From Ehretia macrophylla (taxonomy: Eukaryota > Streptophyta > Magnoliopsida > Boraginales > Ehretiaceae), in assembly GCA_037974665.1 (NCBI GenBank), contig CM075780.1, positions 52,865,594 to 52,929,593 of the forward strand: a DNA stretch of 64,000 bases. Direction: 5' to 3'. The position numbers were made by a program, and so were the translations under genes. How positions within the stretch are numbered: position 1 is the stretch's first letter; the number at the start of each line of letters is the position of its first letter. The notes under the pieces were generated by a model. It saw only the letters and a program-made list of their open reading frames with translations, had not been told where the DNA came from and did not search any database. Shown here piece after piece: positions 11,017 through 22,100 of the stretch.

Positions 11017-11985
11017 TCATATATAATTAAGAAAGCAAGACAATTTTTTCATCAAAGCCATGGCATTGTCACTGGTTGGAGTAGTAAAACTAAATGTATG
11101 ATCCTCTCCTTCAATCTCCGAAACTTCAATATCTCCAATCCAACCACTCTTAATCAAAACATCTTTATAGTACCAGCCCCTATATTTTAGCACATCTTTT
11201 CCAGCAACACAAACCAATACCTTCTTGCAACCTAGGTTTGAAAGTTTAGGATCCATGGCAGGATTCAGTAAGGGATCATCTAACCCTCTACTAGTCGGAC
11301 ATGCAAAATGCCAAACACGATCGAGGAAAGCCTTTTGGGAAATATTAGCAGCTTCATCACCAATTGACTCCTTTCCCCCAAAAAATGGAACGTTTAGAAA
11401 AGTTCCGTTAATGTTGACACCATATAGTTTTTCCAAGCCTGCCCGCATGGTCATGTTGTGTGCTATGTTAGCACCAGCACTATCTCCACCTATATACACA
11501 CGATCAAAATCAGCATAATCTTTAAACCATACCTCGTTACCTTCACCTTTCGAATGAGAGGCCACCCATTTAAGCGCAACCCATGAATCTTCATAAGCAA
11601 TGGGGAGAGGATATTCAGGGGCTAATCTGTAATTTACTGATACAACGATCACATTAGCTTCAGCAACTAGTAAATTAAGATACTTGTGGTACATAGGAGA
11701 GACTGCAGATTCGACCAAAAATCCACCACCATGAAAGTAGACTAGTATAGGAAGTTTATAACCTGGACTAGCATTTTTAGGCAAGTAAAGCCTAACTAAT
11801 AAATTTTCTTCTGGTGCAATCTCGACATCTTTAGATTGAACGCCCGTATCAGGATCAACTAATGCAGGAACAACATCTTCTCCTCCCAATCTTTCAACTC
11901 GACCATCCTTGTACACTCGAAGAAGAGGAGATAAATCATGGAGTATCTCATTTGAAGCATTAGCCATGACTGAAGAAAAATTCAC
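11017..11985 (-). CDS. Carboxylesterase, GID1-like alpha/beta hydrolase (CXE family)
   Basis: The predicted protein has 322 residues, normal for plant CXE enzymes (about 310-340), with no intron or frameshift. The oxyanion-hole motif HGGGF is at residues 85-89, the nucleophile elbow GGDSAG at 166-171 with Ser169, a candidate catalytic Asp264 in AGKDVL, and His296 in EGEDH. Serine at the nucleophile position argues for a true esterase rather than 2-hydroxyisoflavanone dehydratase, where it is Thr. The family hydrolyses short acyl esters of small metabolites, and such proteins are usually cytosolic; no signal peptide or membrane segment is visible. The natural substrate cannot be told from sequence. 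The start may be Met1 or Met7: the segment after Met7 (MANASNEILHDL) resembles the usual start of the family. A TATA-like stretch lies about 45 bp upstream. The gene stands alone, but its upstream flank is duplicated at 177-1520, suggesting a tandem gene family. Confidence 0.93.
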   Translation of the reverse strand: MNFSSVMANASNEILHDLSPLLRVYKDGRVERLGGEDVVPALVDPDTGVQSKDVEIAPEENLLVRLYLPKNASPGYKLPILVYFHGGGFLVESAVSPMYHKYLNLLVAEANVIVVSVNYRLAPEYPLPIAYEDSWVALKWVASHSKGEGNEVWFKDYADFDRVYIGGDSAGANIAHNMTMRAGLEKLYGVNINGTFLNVPFFGGKESIGDEAANISQKAFLDRVWHFACPTSRGLDDPLLNPAMDPKLSNLGCKKVLVCVAGKDVLKYRGWYYKDVLIKSGWIGDIEVSEIEGEDHTFSFTTPTSDNAMALMKKLSCFLNYI

Positions 11986-12027
11986 AACAAAATTTACTCG
12001 ACGTGACAGCTTAGGGGCTTAGTAACA

Positions 12028-12040
12028 ATATATATATAAT
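12028..12040 (-). promoter_or_regulatory. Candidate TATA box of the carboxylesterase gene
   Basis: The run 'atatatatataat' lies 43-55 bp upstream of the first ATG at 11985, which would put transcription start close to that ATG. It is called on position and composition only. Confidence 0.4.
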
Positions 12041-12192
12041 GGTTGCAGAGCTTCAAATATTTCACTGTTATACTTTCCCCGTTTCGAATAGTGGTTTCAT
12101 GAATGCACGGGACCGGGCCCCCTAGTCCCTAGCTACACTTTTAATTTTTTTTTTTTATTTAAGCAAAAAAATTTTGAAAATTCATTATTTTC

Positions 12193-12338
12193 GTTAAATA
12201 TGACGGATTTTTTTAACGGGAAGAGGGTGTTATGCACTTTCGAAAATCATAAGGTAGTGATCAGAAAATTTTTAAATTATAGAAAAATATTGTACACTTT
12301 CGACAAATCACAAGAGAATTTGGTGCACTTCACTCAAT
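12193..12338. mobile_element. Single arm of a foldback element related to 13150-13995
   Basis: It resembles 13850-13994: both have 'gttaaatatgacg', 'gtgttgtgcactttcg' or a close variant, and end in 'ggtgcacttcac'. Only one arm is present, so it is a truncated copy close to the carboxylesterase promoter. Confidence 0.6.
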
Positions 12339-12425
12339 TTTTTTTTGTCAACTTTCATCGGCTGTAGCACTTGCGTCTAATATCTGCTTTCCATCACTTT
12401 GAAAATATGTAAACTTATCAAATTT

Positions 12426-12950
12426 TCATTGGATAGTTTTAGATAATTGCAGATTGACCTTCTTTTATCCGTATCAGAGAAATATATCCCTAACATTTTT
12501 TCAATCGAAGCAAGGGATATGGCACCTTTTTTTTTTAAATATACATTTATTGAAGAAATTGCTGCAAAATGTAACTGTACAAATTTAGATCACTTTAGTT
12601 AATAAGTTTTTTGTAAGAGTTCAATTTTGTAACATCTGTAATTACTGAACATTGATTCTAAAAGACCAAAATTTTGAGACACTAGTCCTTAATTTAAGGT
12701 TAACTCTGACGATTTAAAACTATTAAGTCCTTGATTATGAAAATTATTTCCTAGCTAGTTAGGCCTTTTTTGTGGATTCCAAGCAAATTTTAGCAAAAAC
12801 GTAATAGTAAGTAATCATATAGTGATGATGATGGTTAGATTGATCTCTCTTCATGTAATCTGTATTGCGTTGCAAAGATCATTCTGTAGCATTTTGCAAT
12901 ATATAAGATTAATTTGGATTATCATGGACTTTTGCTCATGTGTTGACTAG
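12426..12950. repeat. Right copy of the segmental duplication (partner 177-1520)
   Basis: It contains the same ordered blocks as the left copy without the insertions at 249-534 and about 581-1172. It lies 440-960 bp upstream of the carboxylesterase start. Confidence 0.75.
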
Positions 12951-13149
12951 TCTTAGAGACGTGTTTGGTTTGTCCTAAGTTCCTTTCGTGAGATGAGCTG
13001 TAACAAGGTACTATTCTTGATAAGTAGGGATAGTGTTTATAGTTATCGGGTCTTGGAATTGAAGGTCCCTTTGCCTTGTAAGGTCCACAAATATCTTACA
13101 GATTATGTCACTTATCAACAAATACAATGAATGGATTAAATTGATCCTT

Positions 13150-13995
13150 GGGTGAAATGCACTTTTTTATAGTTTATCAAAAATACACAATATCTTTTAT
13201 CGTTCAAAAATACTCTGAACACTATGTTGTAGTCTGTCGAAAGTACACAACACTCCCTACCGTCAAAAAAGTTAACAGACTTGTAAAAAAACATAAATGC
13301 CTCCATCTTTTTTCATTTCTTTCTTTTGTCCTTTTCCCTTTTGTTTAGACCAAAATATATATATATATATATATATTTATATACACATAACATACCAAAA
13401 AAAGAAAAAAAAAGCAGCTTCAATTTCTGCATTACAATATGGACCAACCCACAATCAGAGAATGCAGACGAACTCTCACTGGACGATCTTCACATTTAGA
13501 TACGAATTGTTGGTGTAGCTGGATAAGCATTTCTTTCGCGGCCTGCGTTACAGTTGTAGTGTTTGATCCATGCGTAGAATTCTGACACTTCCAATTTTGC
13601 ACCATTTATGTAAAGTATCTCCCCGTGGTAGGGTGAATGGTGGTCTGCAAGTAATGGATGCATGCAATTCACGGTGTGTATAATATCATTCATTTTGATG
13701 AAAGATCCTGTTGTCAGAAATGGATGCCATTTGACGGATTTTTTTTTTTTTTTTAAAGGAGTAATTTGGTCAATTAAATTATAATTATTTTATTGTTAAA
13801 TTCGTTAAAAACTAATAAAAATCTCACTTAACGCTCATGTTCTATACGTTTCGTTAAATATGACGAATTTTTTGACAGTAGAAGAGTGTTGTGCACTTTC
13901 GGCAAACCATAAAATTGTATTCAAGGGATTTTTGAACGTTACGGGAGGTGTTGTGACTTTCGACAAACTACAAGGGAGTATGGTGCACTTCACCA
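13150..13995. mobile_element. Foldback element with a unique centre
   Basis: The ends GGTGAAATGCAC and GTGCACTTCACC are inverted repeats, and both arms pair for about 130 bp. Flanking 9-mers TTGATCCTT (13141-13149) and TTGATGCTT (13996-14004) differ at one base, compatible with a Mutator-type target duplication. The centre (about 13430-13735) has balanced base composition and an open frame of 65 codons on the minus strand (13496-13693). It contains an (AT)n tract at about 13357-13376 and a poly-T run near 13739-13755. Confidence 0.65.
13496..13693 (-). pseudogene. Possible captured gene fragment inside the foldback element
   Basis: The 65-codon frame has coding-like composition (segments such as HHSPYHGEILYINGAKLEV and SEFYAWIKHYNC), unlike the AT-rich arms around it. 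I do not recognise the parent family. It has no supported start or splice sites, so it is called as a possible captured exon only. Confidence 0.25.
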
Positions 13996-14004
13996 TTGAT
14001 GCTT

Positions 14005-14978
14005 CTATATCAGTCTTTGTAACCATGTTAAGAAGCATCAATACCAAAATACCAACTAAATCAAATCCTTTTAATTGACTAAATCAAATCCTTTTATCAT
14101 GAAATTACAACAGTTATAATTTAGGTTGCTATATTTAAGCTAATGACAGCTAGCGTGTAATTTCTTGACAACTTTCTAAACACGGCTCTAGTATGATTCA
14201 AAACCTTTGAATAATTGAGTCCCACGATCACGGTTAAGGCCTTAGAATATTGAAATTTCTTTCTTGCAACTTGTTGAATTTTCTTTCCTTGACAATTTCT
14301 CCTGTTAGATTTCCCTTCCTATACAATGTTTTCATTTCGTTGAACTACTCTTACTAATTTTTATCTACTACTACACGCGATCGGCATATAAAATGATGGG
14401 AAAAAACAAACAAAAGGAAAGATGTCCATTTATTTCTTGATAAAAAGAATTTGATTTAACTAGTTAAAAAGATTTAATTTAATGTTTTCTAATCATAGTT
14501 ACAAGGCTGGTGTAGAAGGATTTATTTAGTCCAATTATTATATTTGTTGACACGTTAGATTAATTGACATTACTATTGCATGAAATTGTATGTAAGTATT
14601 TTGTATAGTTTCACTTTGGTTTTTGGTTAGGACTTTGTATATGTTTTGTTGAGTTTCAATGAATTCTTAGCTTCTTACTTAGCAAAAAAAAAAGTTACTT
14701 ATTTGACCGCTTAACAAAAAAAAAAAAAAAAAAAAAAAACTTATTTGACCCTTGATAATTTTCAAGAATATAATAGCACACTTATAATTTAGGGAGAATT
14801 ATGCAAATAGTTTCATTGCTACCACCTTCTTTTCAAGCTAGTCCTAGTATTGAAAACTCCATTAGTGTTAACAGAAAAATGGTCACATGCCCATGCTCGT
14901 GACTACTGTTTAAGGGAAATAATTGAAAATTCTGTTAATTAATGTTTCAAGTTAGTTTCCAATATTATAAAAGATATA
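14005..14978. other. Unassigned AT-rich sequence
   Basis: I see no gene. A poly-A run lies at about 14715-14739. The sequence around 14800-14960 ('gggagaattatgcaaatag') may be the arm of a further decayed foldback element, but a partner arm was not found. Confidence 0.45.
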
Positions 14979-15376
14979 GGCTCTGTTTGGCCTAACTTTG
15001 AAATTTCAGCTTTTGAACTGTAGAGCTTTTAGAATAGAGCTTTTGTAAGAAGTGTTGTTGAACAAAAGCCGTTGACTGTTTAACCTGTATTACACAACAT
15101 TAAGCTTTTAAAAATTTTGAGGGTAATATCGGACTTTAAAAATATGGAGGGGTATATTTGAGAAAAAAGAAAAGAAAAACAGTTTCCCGCATTATGTAAA
15201 ACAGTTTCGCAAAAGCCTTTTTTAAAAAGCTCCAATTTGGAACTTTTCAATTTTTAGCTTTTTCAGCTTTAGCTTTTATCTAAAAACACTTTTAAAAATA
15301 TGCCAAACAAGTTAGTTCAGCTTCTAAACTCACAAGAAATGCTTTTGACTGTCTAAAAGTTAGGTCAAACAGTACC
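14979..15376. mobile_element. MITE, about 400 bp, with terminal GG(C/T)xCTGTTTG
   Basis: The left end GGCTCTGTTTGGCCTAACTTT is an inverted repeat of the right end (AAAGTTAGGTCAAACAGTACC). A 3-bp ATA lies on each side (14976-14978, 15377-15379). The terminus resembles PIF/Harbinger or hAT-type MITEs; the short flank repeat favours the former, without certainty. Confidence 0.75.
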
Positions 15377-15748
15377 ATAGTCCTTAATCTTTTAGAAAAA
15401 AAATTCAAATAAAATTTCAATGTTTTACAAGTAATTCGAAAGGGGCAAATTTCACAAATAGTCCATATTGTTTAGAGTTAGCCAACTTGATCCTAATTAT
15501 TTCTAGAAAATTGACAATTTCATCCCTAACTTTAAAAATTCTGTTAATTTTAACAATAGATGTATAAAATGTCTAAATTTCCCAAATGTTCCTTATTGTT
15601 TCTTTTGATTTTCAACTTAGTTCTATTGTTTAAAGTTAGTCAATTTAGTCTTCATTATTTTAAAAAATTATCAATTTTGTCCTTACCCTGGAATATAGGT
15701 TATATTCATCCTATTATTTCAGAAAATATTCAAATTAATCCCTATTAC

Positions 15749-15830
15749 AAACACACACACACATAGAGCAACACGCATACGCACCCACATGCACACATCG
15801 ACACATGCACACGCACATGAAGTGAAACCT
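15749..15830. repeat. CA-rich simple-sequence tract
   Basis: It is an imperfect (CA)n stretch with interspersed GCA and CGCA units; further AT and GA dinucleotide runs follow to about 15903. Confidence 0.8.
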
Positions 15831-16003
15831 CTATATACACACGTATACATATATATGTATATAGAGAGAGACACATACACATATTACCTATATATATACA
15901 GATACTTACAACATCACTTGGTGTATGTGTGGGCATTTTTGTAGCAAAGAGTAATTTAAATTTTTTGTAAAATAATAGGGATGAATATGATAGATAATAG
16001 AAA

Positions 16004-16922
16004 GCTAAATGCCCTCATTAGTCCCTGATGTATAGGAGTTTGACATTTTGCACCCCGATATTTAAAAGTGAACCTTGGTCTTAATATATAAAACTTGAGA
16101 TGATATTAGTATATGACCACAAAAAAAAAAAAAAAGATGACATTAGTCCAAAACTCATCCTCCATCCAAATTTTGACGTTTTTATCACGTGTGCTGTCCA
16201 TGTCTCATAAAAATCTGCATTGTTGAGGGTAAATTTCAATGTATCTTTGTTTTTTCTTTTCTCCGTTTTTTTTTGTCTTCTTCTACTCCACCACCTCCAA
16301 CTCCAACACCATTATCACCACTTCCAACACACATGAAAATCATTACCACATACCCGCATACACCCCTCATATATAATATATACACACGCCACTAGCCCCA
16401 CACCCACCCCCACCGTTGCATCATTGCCACAACTCATAAACTTTATCAGTTCCAAGAACCCAAAACACCTATGGACAAATACACACATGTATCTCTATAA
16501 ATGACACACATATATGGGGCTCACAAATATAAACGCACACACATACACATGGAATCAGCAAAACTCAGATACTACCCAAATTAGGGTAGTGGTGAAGAAG
16601 AAGATGAAGAAGAAGAATCAAGCTTCAACCATGTCACTACCAATCTTTGAAGCCTCAAAGAATAGGAAATAAATAAAGAGAAACTAAAAAAGAAGACAAA
16701 AATAAAATAAAATTGACTTTCCTATTTTACCCCTAAAAATTCTGAGTTTTTTATGTCATGTGCGAGACACGTGAATTATTTGTCAATTATTGGATGAAAT
16801 TCCAACGTGGACTAACATCGTCTCAACTGTGATTTTTTAAGGATCAAAAGGTTTACTTTTAAACAGCGGGAACCAAACTGTCAAATGTCCTATACTTTAG
16901 GGATTATTGGAGGCATTTACTC
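16004..16922. mobile_element. Foldback element nested inside 15440-17190
   Basis: The left arm ('taaatgccctcattagtccc', 'gtataggagtttgacat') pairs with the right arm at about 16840-16922 read on the other strand. The centre holds pyrimidine- and CA-rich sequence (16260-16560) and a GA-rich patch (16596-16620). No gene is supported. Confidence 0.7.
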
Positions 16923-17325
16923 TATATAAAAAACTTTGGGAATTATATTAAATTTTTTGTTAAAAATTGAGGACTATATTAAATTTTATGTAAAACAATG
17001 GCGATTAAGTTGAACATTTGTTTTTTCTTTTCAAATGTTCCCCTAAATTCCGTTCGAATTAACTCAAATCTCAACGGTACGACGAAATTGACAAGTTTTT
17101 AGAAATATTAAGGACTAAGTAGGCTAATTTAAAAAATAAGGACTAACTTAAAAATTCAAGTAAACAATAGAGACTATTGTGAAATTTATCGTAATTCAAA
17201 ATAATACCCAATGTTTCTGAATAATATCAACCTTTGCTAAAAACTACTTCATTTAGTACATCAACCATACGCTCTGTAATATTGAAGAAATACAAGAAAT
17301 AAAAATTTTATTCTACTCTTTCAAG

Positions 17326-18290
17326 AGGCGTTTGGTTCACATATTGATTTTTCATTCCCGAGAATGTGATTAAAACTGTTTGGTGTGTTAAAAATATTCT
17401 TAGGAATATTTTGTCAAGTTCTTAGGAATGTTATTTTGTTATATTTGGTTTATACCAATATTCTTATGAATCTTGAACAATTTTTCAACAATGCTCCTAA
17501 CTCAGAAAAACCAAAAATATCATAAGAATTGTATAAATAAAGGTACATTTTGTATTCTTTTGCTAATACATGAGCAAAAAAATGTTTAATGAATTTACAC
17601 CAGTAAAGTAAATTCATTTTTATATTTGTAAATTTTAACTTTACACTTCAAAAATTTGAAACTTAATCGACTTATTATTTTAAAATTTTTAGAAAATTTA
17701 AAATTTAAAAATTATTTATTAAAAATATTTTAAATATAAATTTAGATTATCATATTTTAGTTTAACTTAAAAATTAATATTTTTATTTATTTTATTTTAT
17801 TTTTATTTTATTTTATTTTTTTATTTTTTTCTATTTTTTATTTTTTATTTATTCCATCTTATTTTATTTTATTTTATTTTCCTTTTATTTATTATTTTAT
17901 TATTTTATTTTTATTACTTTATTTTATCTTTTATTTTTTTTTGTTTTCAATTTTTTATTTTATTTTATCTTTTTATTTTTTTAATTATTTTATTTTATAT
18001 TTATCATTTTATTTTTTTGAATTATTTTATTTTATTATTTTAATATTGCATTTTTTTAAGATAGATATTTGTGTCTTTTGTTTTCTTCAAAACATTTCCA
18101 GAACTTAAGAATGTGAGATTCCCACCCCTCACATAGGAAAAGAAATTGGACAAATCATAAGAGTATTATATTCTTAGAAATGCAATATTCTCAGGAATAT
18201 ATTTTCATTCCGTGAACCAAACATAGGAATATCATATTTTAGAATTTACTTTGCTAGGAATCCTGTAAGATTCTGTAAACCAAACCCCCC
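17326..18290. mobile_element. Inverted-repeat element with GTTTGG ends
   Basis: The left end AGGCGTTTGGTTCAC corresponds to the right end (GTAAACCAAACCCCCCT) read on the other strand; a second internal pair (CCGTGAACCAAACATAGG at about 18211) is also present. The core (17780-18055) is an almost pure TTTTA/TTTTATT-type low-complexity tract. Ends of this kind are common in hAT-like MITEs; the target duplication is not clear. Confidence 0.5.
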
Positions 18291-18309
18291 TCCCCCCCCC
18301 CCCCCCCCC
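18284..18309. repeat. Poly-C tract at the right end of the element
   Basis: A 26-base run of C with one T. It lies at the right terminus of the inverted-repeat element and is a likely place for sequencing or assembly length error. Confidence 0.9.
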
Positions 18310-18348
18310 ATGGTATTAAAGAATTACAACTAAAGTCTTAGTCCCACC

Positions 18349-19086
18349 CACTGTATTAAAAGGCGCGCCTATAGGCTTAATTGTAAAAAACTGGTGCAAA
18401 AAATATCTATTGCAACGGTTTTTAATCGTTCCTATTTATTTGTAAAAAAACTGTTGCAACAAGAATTTGCAACGATGCTTAATACAACGGTTAGAAAACC
18501 GTTGCATAAAGTCATTCGCAACGGTTTTTAGTCTTTTTGCAACGGTTTTCAACTATTGTGAAAAACTTAAAATGTTGTAGTGCTAGGCGCTGAGGTGAGG
18601 CGAGGCATACCCTCAGTGCCTAAAAAGGCTAAGGCGAGGCAATTTGCCTTAGGCACACCAAGGCGCACGAGGTGATCATGTTGCGCCTTTGTATATTTGT
18701 TTTATTTTATCAATAATTTTATTTATTTGTTAGTATGTGTGCAAAGTACTAGATTATCTTTGACTTCTAGATATTTTCAAGTCAAACCCTAAAAAACAAA
18801 AATAAGAAATAGAAGACAAAACAAGACAAAAGAAGTCTGAAGTCTGAACTTACGACACAACAAAAAGAAAAGAATATTTTAGATTTTTTTTGGTTAAAGT
18901 ATTATCTAGCTAAAACTTCTATCCTAGTATCTTACATAATTCATTGATTTCATAGCTTATTTTTCATTATATAATAAATGTGTTTCACTTCGCTAAGGCG
19001 CTCACCTTCGCCTTTCGCCTTGCATCTTGCGCCTAGGCACTAGGACCCCCAGCGTCTCAATGCGTCGTACGCCTTTTTATACACTG
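18349..19086. mobile_element. hAT-like non-autonomous element, GC-rich arms
   Basis: The left end CACTGTATTAAAAGGCG and the right end (other strand CAGTGTATAAAAAGGCG) are close inverted repeats, followed inward by GC-rich 'aggcgctgaggtgaggcg'-type arms. The flanking octamers GTCCCACC (18341-18348) and ATCCCACC (19087-19094) agree at seven of eight bases, as expected for an 8-bp hAT target duplication. It has no transposase. A CACTA-type remnant is nested at 18372-18582. Confidence 0.7.
18372..18582. mobile_element. CACTA (En/Spm) terminal remnant nested in the hAT-like element
   Basis: The right end, read on the minus strand, is CACTACAACATTTTAAG, the classic CACTA start. Inside are repeated subterminal motifs of the form GCAACGGTTTT in both orientations, typical of plant CACTA elements. 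The trinucleotide CTA lies on both sides (18369-18371, 18583-18585), matching a 3-bp target duplication. The left end is not a canonical CACTA terminus, so the element is truncated or diverged there. Confidence 0.7.
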
Positions 19087-19179
19087 ATCCCACCATTTTT
19101 GTCACACTCCCTTATACATTTCTCTCACATCTCCTCTATCTCTCTCATTTCTCTCGTCTATCCCAATTGCAACTTCTTC
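19087..19179. other. Pyrimidine-rich host sequence left of the gypsy array
   Basis: A TCTCTC-rich stretch. Continued across the insertions it joins 38557-38604 and then 46775 onward, which contains a copia-like gag start, so it may be the leader of an older copia element. Confidence 0.35.
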
Positions 19180-22100
19180 TGTCACGCCCCGGGACCAAGA
19201 CTCGTGGAGGTTAATGTCGGAGCGCAATGTGTCAATCAGCTTAATACCTGTAAGATCTCTATTTAATAACCTAAACATTCATTAACTTCCACAAGTAACT
19301 TCAAAAGAATGCACATGACATTTGACATAAAAAGCCACAACAACCTGTTTCATAATTACAAGACCTAGCATCCCTGTTTGTACTTCGTACGTGGCCAAAT
19401 ACAGACATCTAGACCTCAAAAGAATGGTAATCAAACTTAGTATGTAGTTAATAGTTCCAAAAGAATATTACATAACACAAGGCTGTTCAAAAGTACATCA
19501 TCAGTTCCTATTATCAAACTAAGTCTGCAACGCAAGCATCGAGGTCAACAAAGGCAGAAGTCAGTCTCATCACATAAAGCCTCATCGCCCTCAACCTGTA
19601 CAGTTAGTTGGACCTCGGTCTCACCTGTAAGTATTAGAAAGAGGGATGAACTAGTCTTGCGTATAGCTCAGTGAGGATGAGAAATGAAGGATTTCACAAA
19701 GGTTTTATATTTTCGCAAACTTATTTCCAAAACCATGCTATGCATATACATCAAGAATAACAAGATTAATATAGATGACAGATATACAGGAAAGGACTAA
19801 ACAACGTATCAATCATGCATTTCTACTCTCCAAGGGTTGTACCAAGCAAGAGTAGACAAAATTAATAAGTGAACGTCATACATGGCAACAACATCAACAC
19901 CAATACTCAATTCTACTCTCCAAGGGTTGTACCAAGCGAAAGAGTATACTAATGATACGTCCCAACTCTCCAAGGATTGTACCATGCGAGAGAGAATACT
20001 AATAATATGTCACAACTCTCCTAGGGTTATACCAAGCGAGAGAGAGATAACACCAAAAATACATCTCAACTCTCCAAGGGTTGTATCAAGTGAGAAGGTA
20101 TGCTAATAATATGTTTCAACTCTCCAAGGGTTGTACCATGCGAGAGAGAATACTAATAATATGTCCCAACTCTCTTAGGGTTGTACCAAGCGAGAGAGAG
20201 ATAACACCAAAAATACGTCCCAACTCTCCAAGGGTTGTACCAAGCGAAAGGGTATGCTAATAATATGTCCCAACTCTCCAAAGATTATACCAAGTGAGAG
20301 AGGGATGTGTATGATTCACTTAATCAAGTATACCTAAGCAATTTACATGATTCAACATATTCAAGCATATTCATGGCTCGAGCATAAACCAAGCATGTTC
20401 ACGTATATTTCATGTACATAACATATAAGCGTGTAGTCGTAAGTGCACCATTTAGACAATCATGAATCCAACACCCAACATGGTGGAACATAATAATAAC
20501 ATTTAGAAAGTCACAACATAGCCATGTAAGTTCATCAATCAACACCACTTAAGTGAATAATCAACAAGGGCTTTATATACTTCTCTAACTACAAGATTAA
20601 TCAGCTTGTAACCTCAATATCATCTCAAATCATACATATCTATATCATAACAAATATGGACGGCCTGCTATATCTTTAGAAATTATCAAACAAACCAATC
20701 TAAAACATGAAATAGGCAACTACAAGGCATACAAGTTGTATAGGGCTTCATAATCAAGTTCCTATGCAAGATCTATTAACATTTATTCATAAAATCTACT
20801 TAAAACATACAAAATCAACCACTTAAATCTCTGTCCAGTTCTTATTTCAATCATATAGTCCTGATCTACATAATATAAACACATAATATGCTTCAAAACA
20901 AATTTACTAATAATCACCAACATAGTTCTTCATAACATGACCTGACTTTCTTCATTCAGTTACTCTAGCAAATGATTTTATAATTTAGTGAATCATATAT
21001 CGAATCGAAGATCTATGAATTCTTTAACTCTGGCCGCAACTTTTACTCAATTTCGACTTAAGATCTAAAAGTTATAACAATTTCCGTAAGATTGCACAAA
21101 AACTATCCAGCACCAGTACCTATCCAGGATGACCTACGAGTTTTTCCATTTTTGGGGGTCTTAAAGTTAAAATTAGCTTTAGCCTATTTCTTCAATATTT
21201 GTTCAAAACTGAAAAATATAGTGACCCTCCAAATTTCAGACTTTTTAGAGATCATTTACTATTTTTAATGCGTAAAAGAAACTTAAGGCAGTGAGCTGTC
21301 AGATTTCACAAAACATCCCGTAACCTACTGTCTCATGTGTTTTTGAGTATGAAAATGATTTTTCCTCATGACATGGCCAACTGGAGAAATGTTTTCTTAT
21401 GCGTTTTCTACCTTCTCTGAATTTTCCAGATTTTTATAAAATCATCTACCTATAAAAATGGGCTAAAATTTCAGGTTTGTACAAATCTGTCCAGTGGCAG
21501 CAAAATTCCCAATACCGACTGTCTTGTGTATTTTCGGGCATGAAAACGATTTTTTATCATGAAATAGAAAACTGAATAAATGTTTCTATATGAGTTTTAT
21601 ACATTTTCTGAATTTTTCAGATTTTTATAAAATCATCCACCCATAAAAACGGGATAAAAATTTTGATTGCTCAAATCTGTCCAGAATGGTTATTCCGAAA
21701 ATTCTTGTATGTTTTGCTACCATATCATCAATAACAACATATATTCATTCAAGCAACCTCTAGCAACCTAAATAAGCAACAATCAATTATATTTGTATAG
21801 CTAGATACAAGCTTCATCATTAATAACATTCAAAAATTTCAGAAACATAACCTTGGTTTAAATCATCAACAAGCATGCTTTCAACAATTTTAATCCATGG
21901 AATTTCAAATATAACTCCATACAAGACTCAGGAACCCATCATTATGCATTTATATCTCATAAATAACCATTTTGAAAGAACCCTCACCTTTGCTCTTGTG
22001 TTCTAGACGGAAATGGATCAAGACTCCTTTGAAGAAAACTAGGAAACACAAGGAAATATGCTAGGGATGGCTTGGAGATCCTCTTCCCCCTCTTCCTCTC

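Larger units (their letters stand above)
15440..17190. mobile_element. Foldback element, about 1.75 kb, host of a nested element
   Basis: The arms at 15440-15545 and 17085-17190 are inverted repeats (for example GGCAAATTTCACAAATAGTC against its counterpart at the right end). Flanking 9-mers GTAATTCGA (15431-15439) and GTAATTCAA (17191-17199) match at eight of nine bases, suggesting a Mutator-type insertion. The interior holds a CA-rich tract (15749-15830) and a second inverted-repeat element (16004-16922). No transposase is seen. Confidence 0.65.

Noticed and set aside
11225..11518. 97-codon plus-strand frame
   Set aside because: Lies wholly antisense to the intact carboxylesterase.
16189..16395. 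Proline-rich frame in the nested foldback element
   Set aside because: Arises from CCA- and CA-rich simple sequence.
19822..20305. Regularly spaced repeats resembling a CRISPR array
   Set aside because: The spacers are themselves repeated and the array lies in all three LTRs of a plant retrotransposon; it is a minisatellite.
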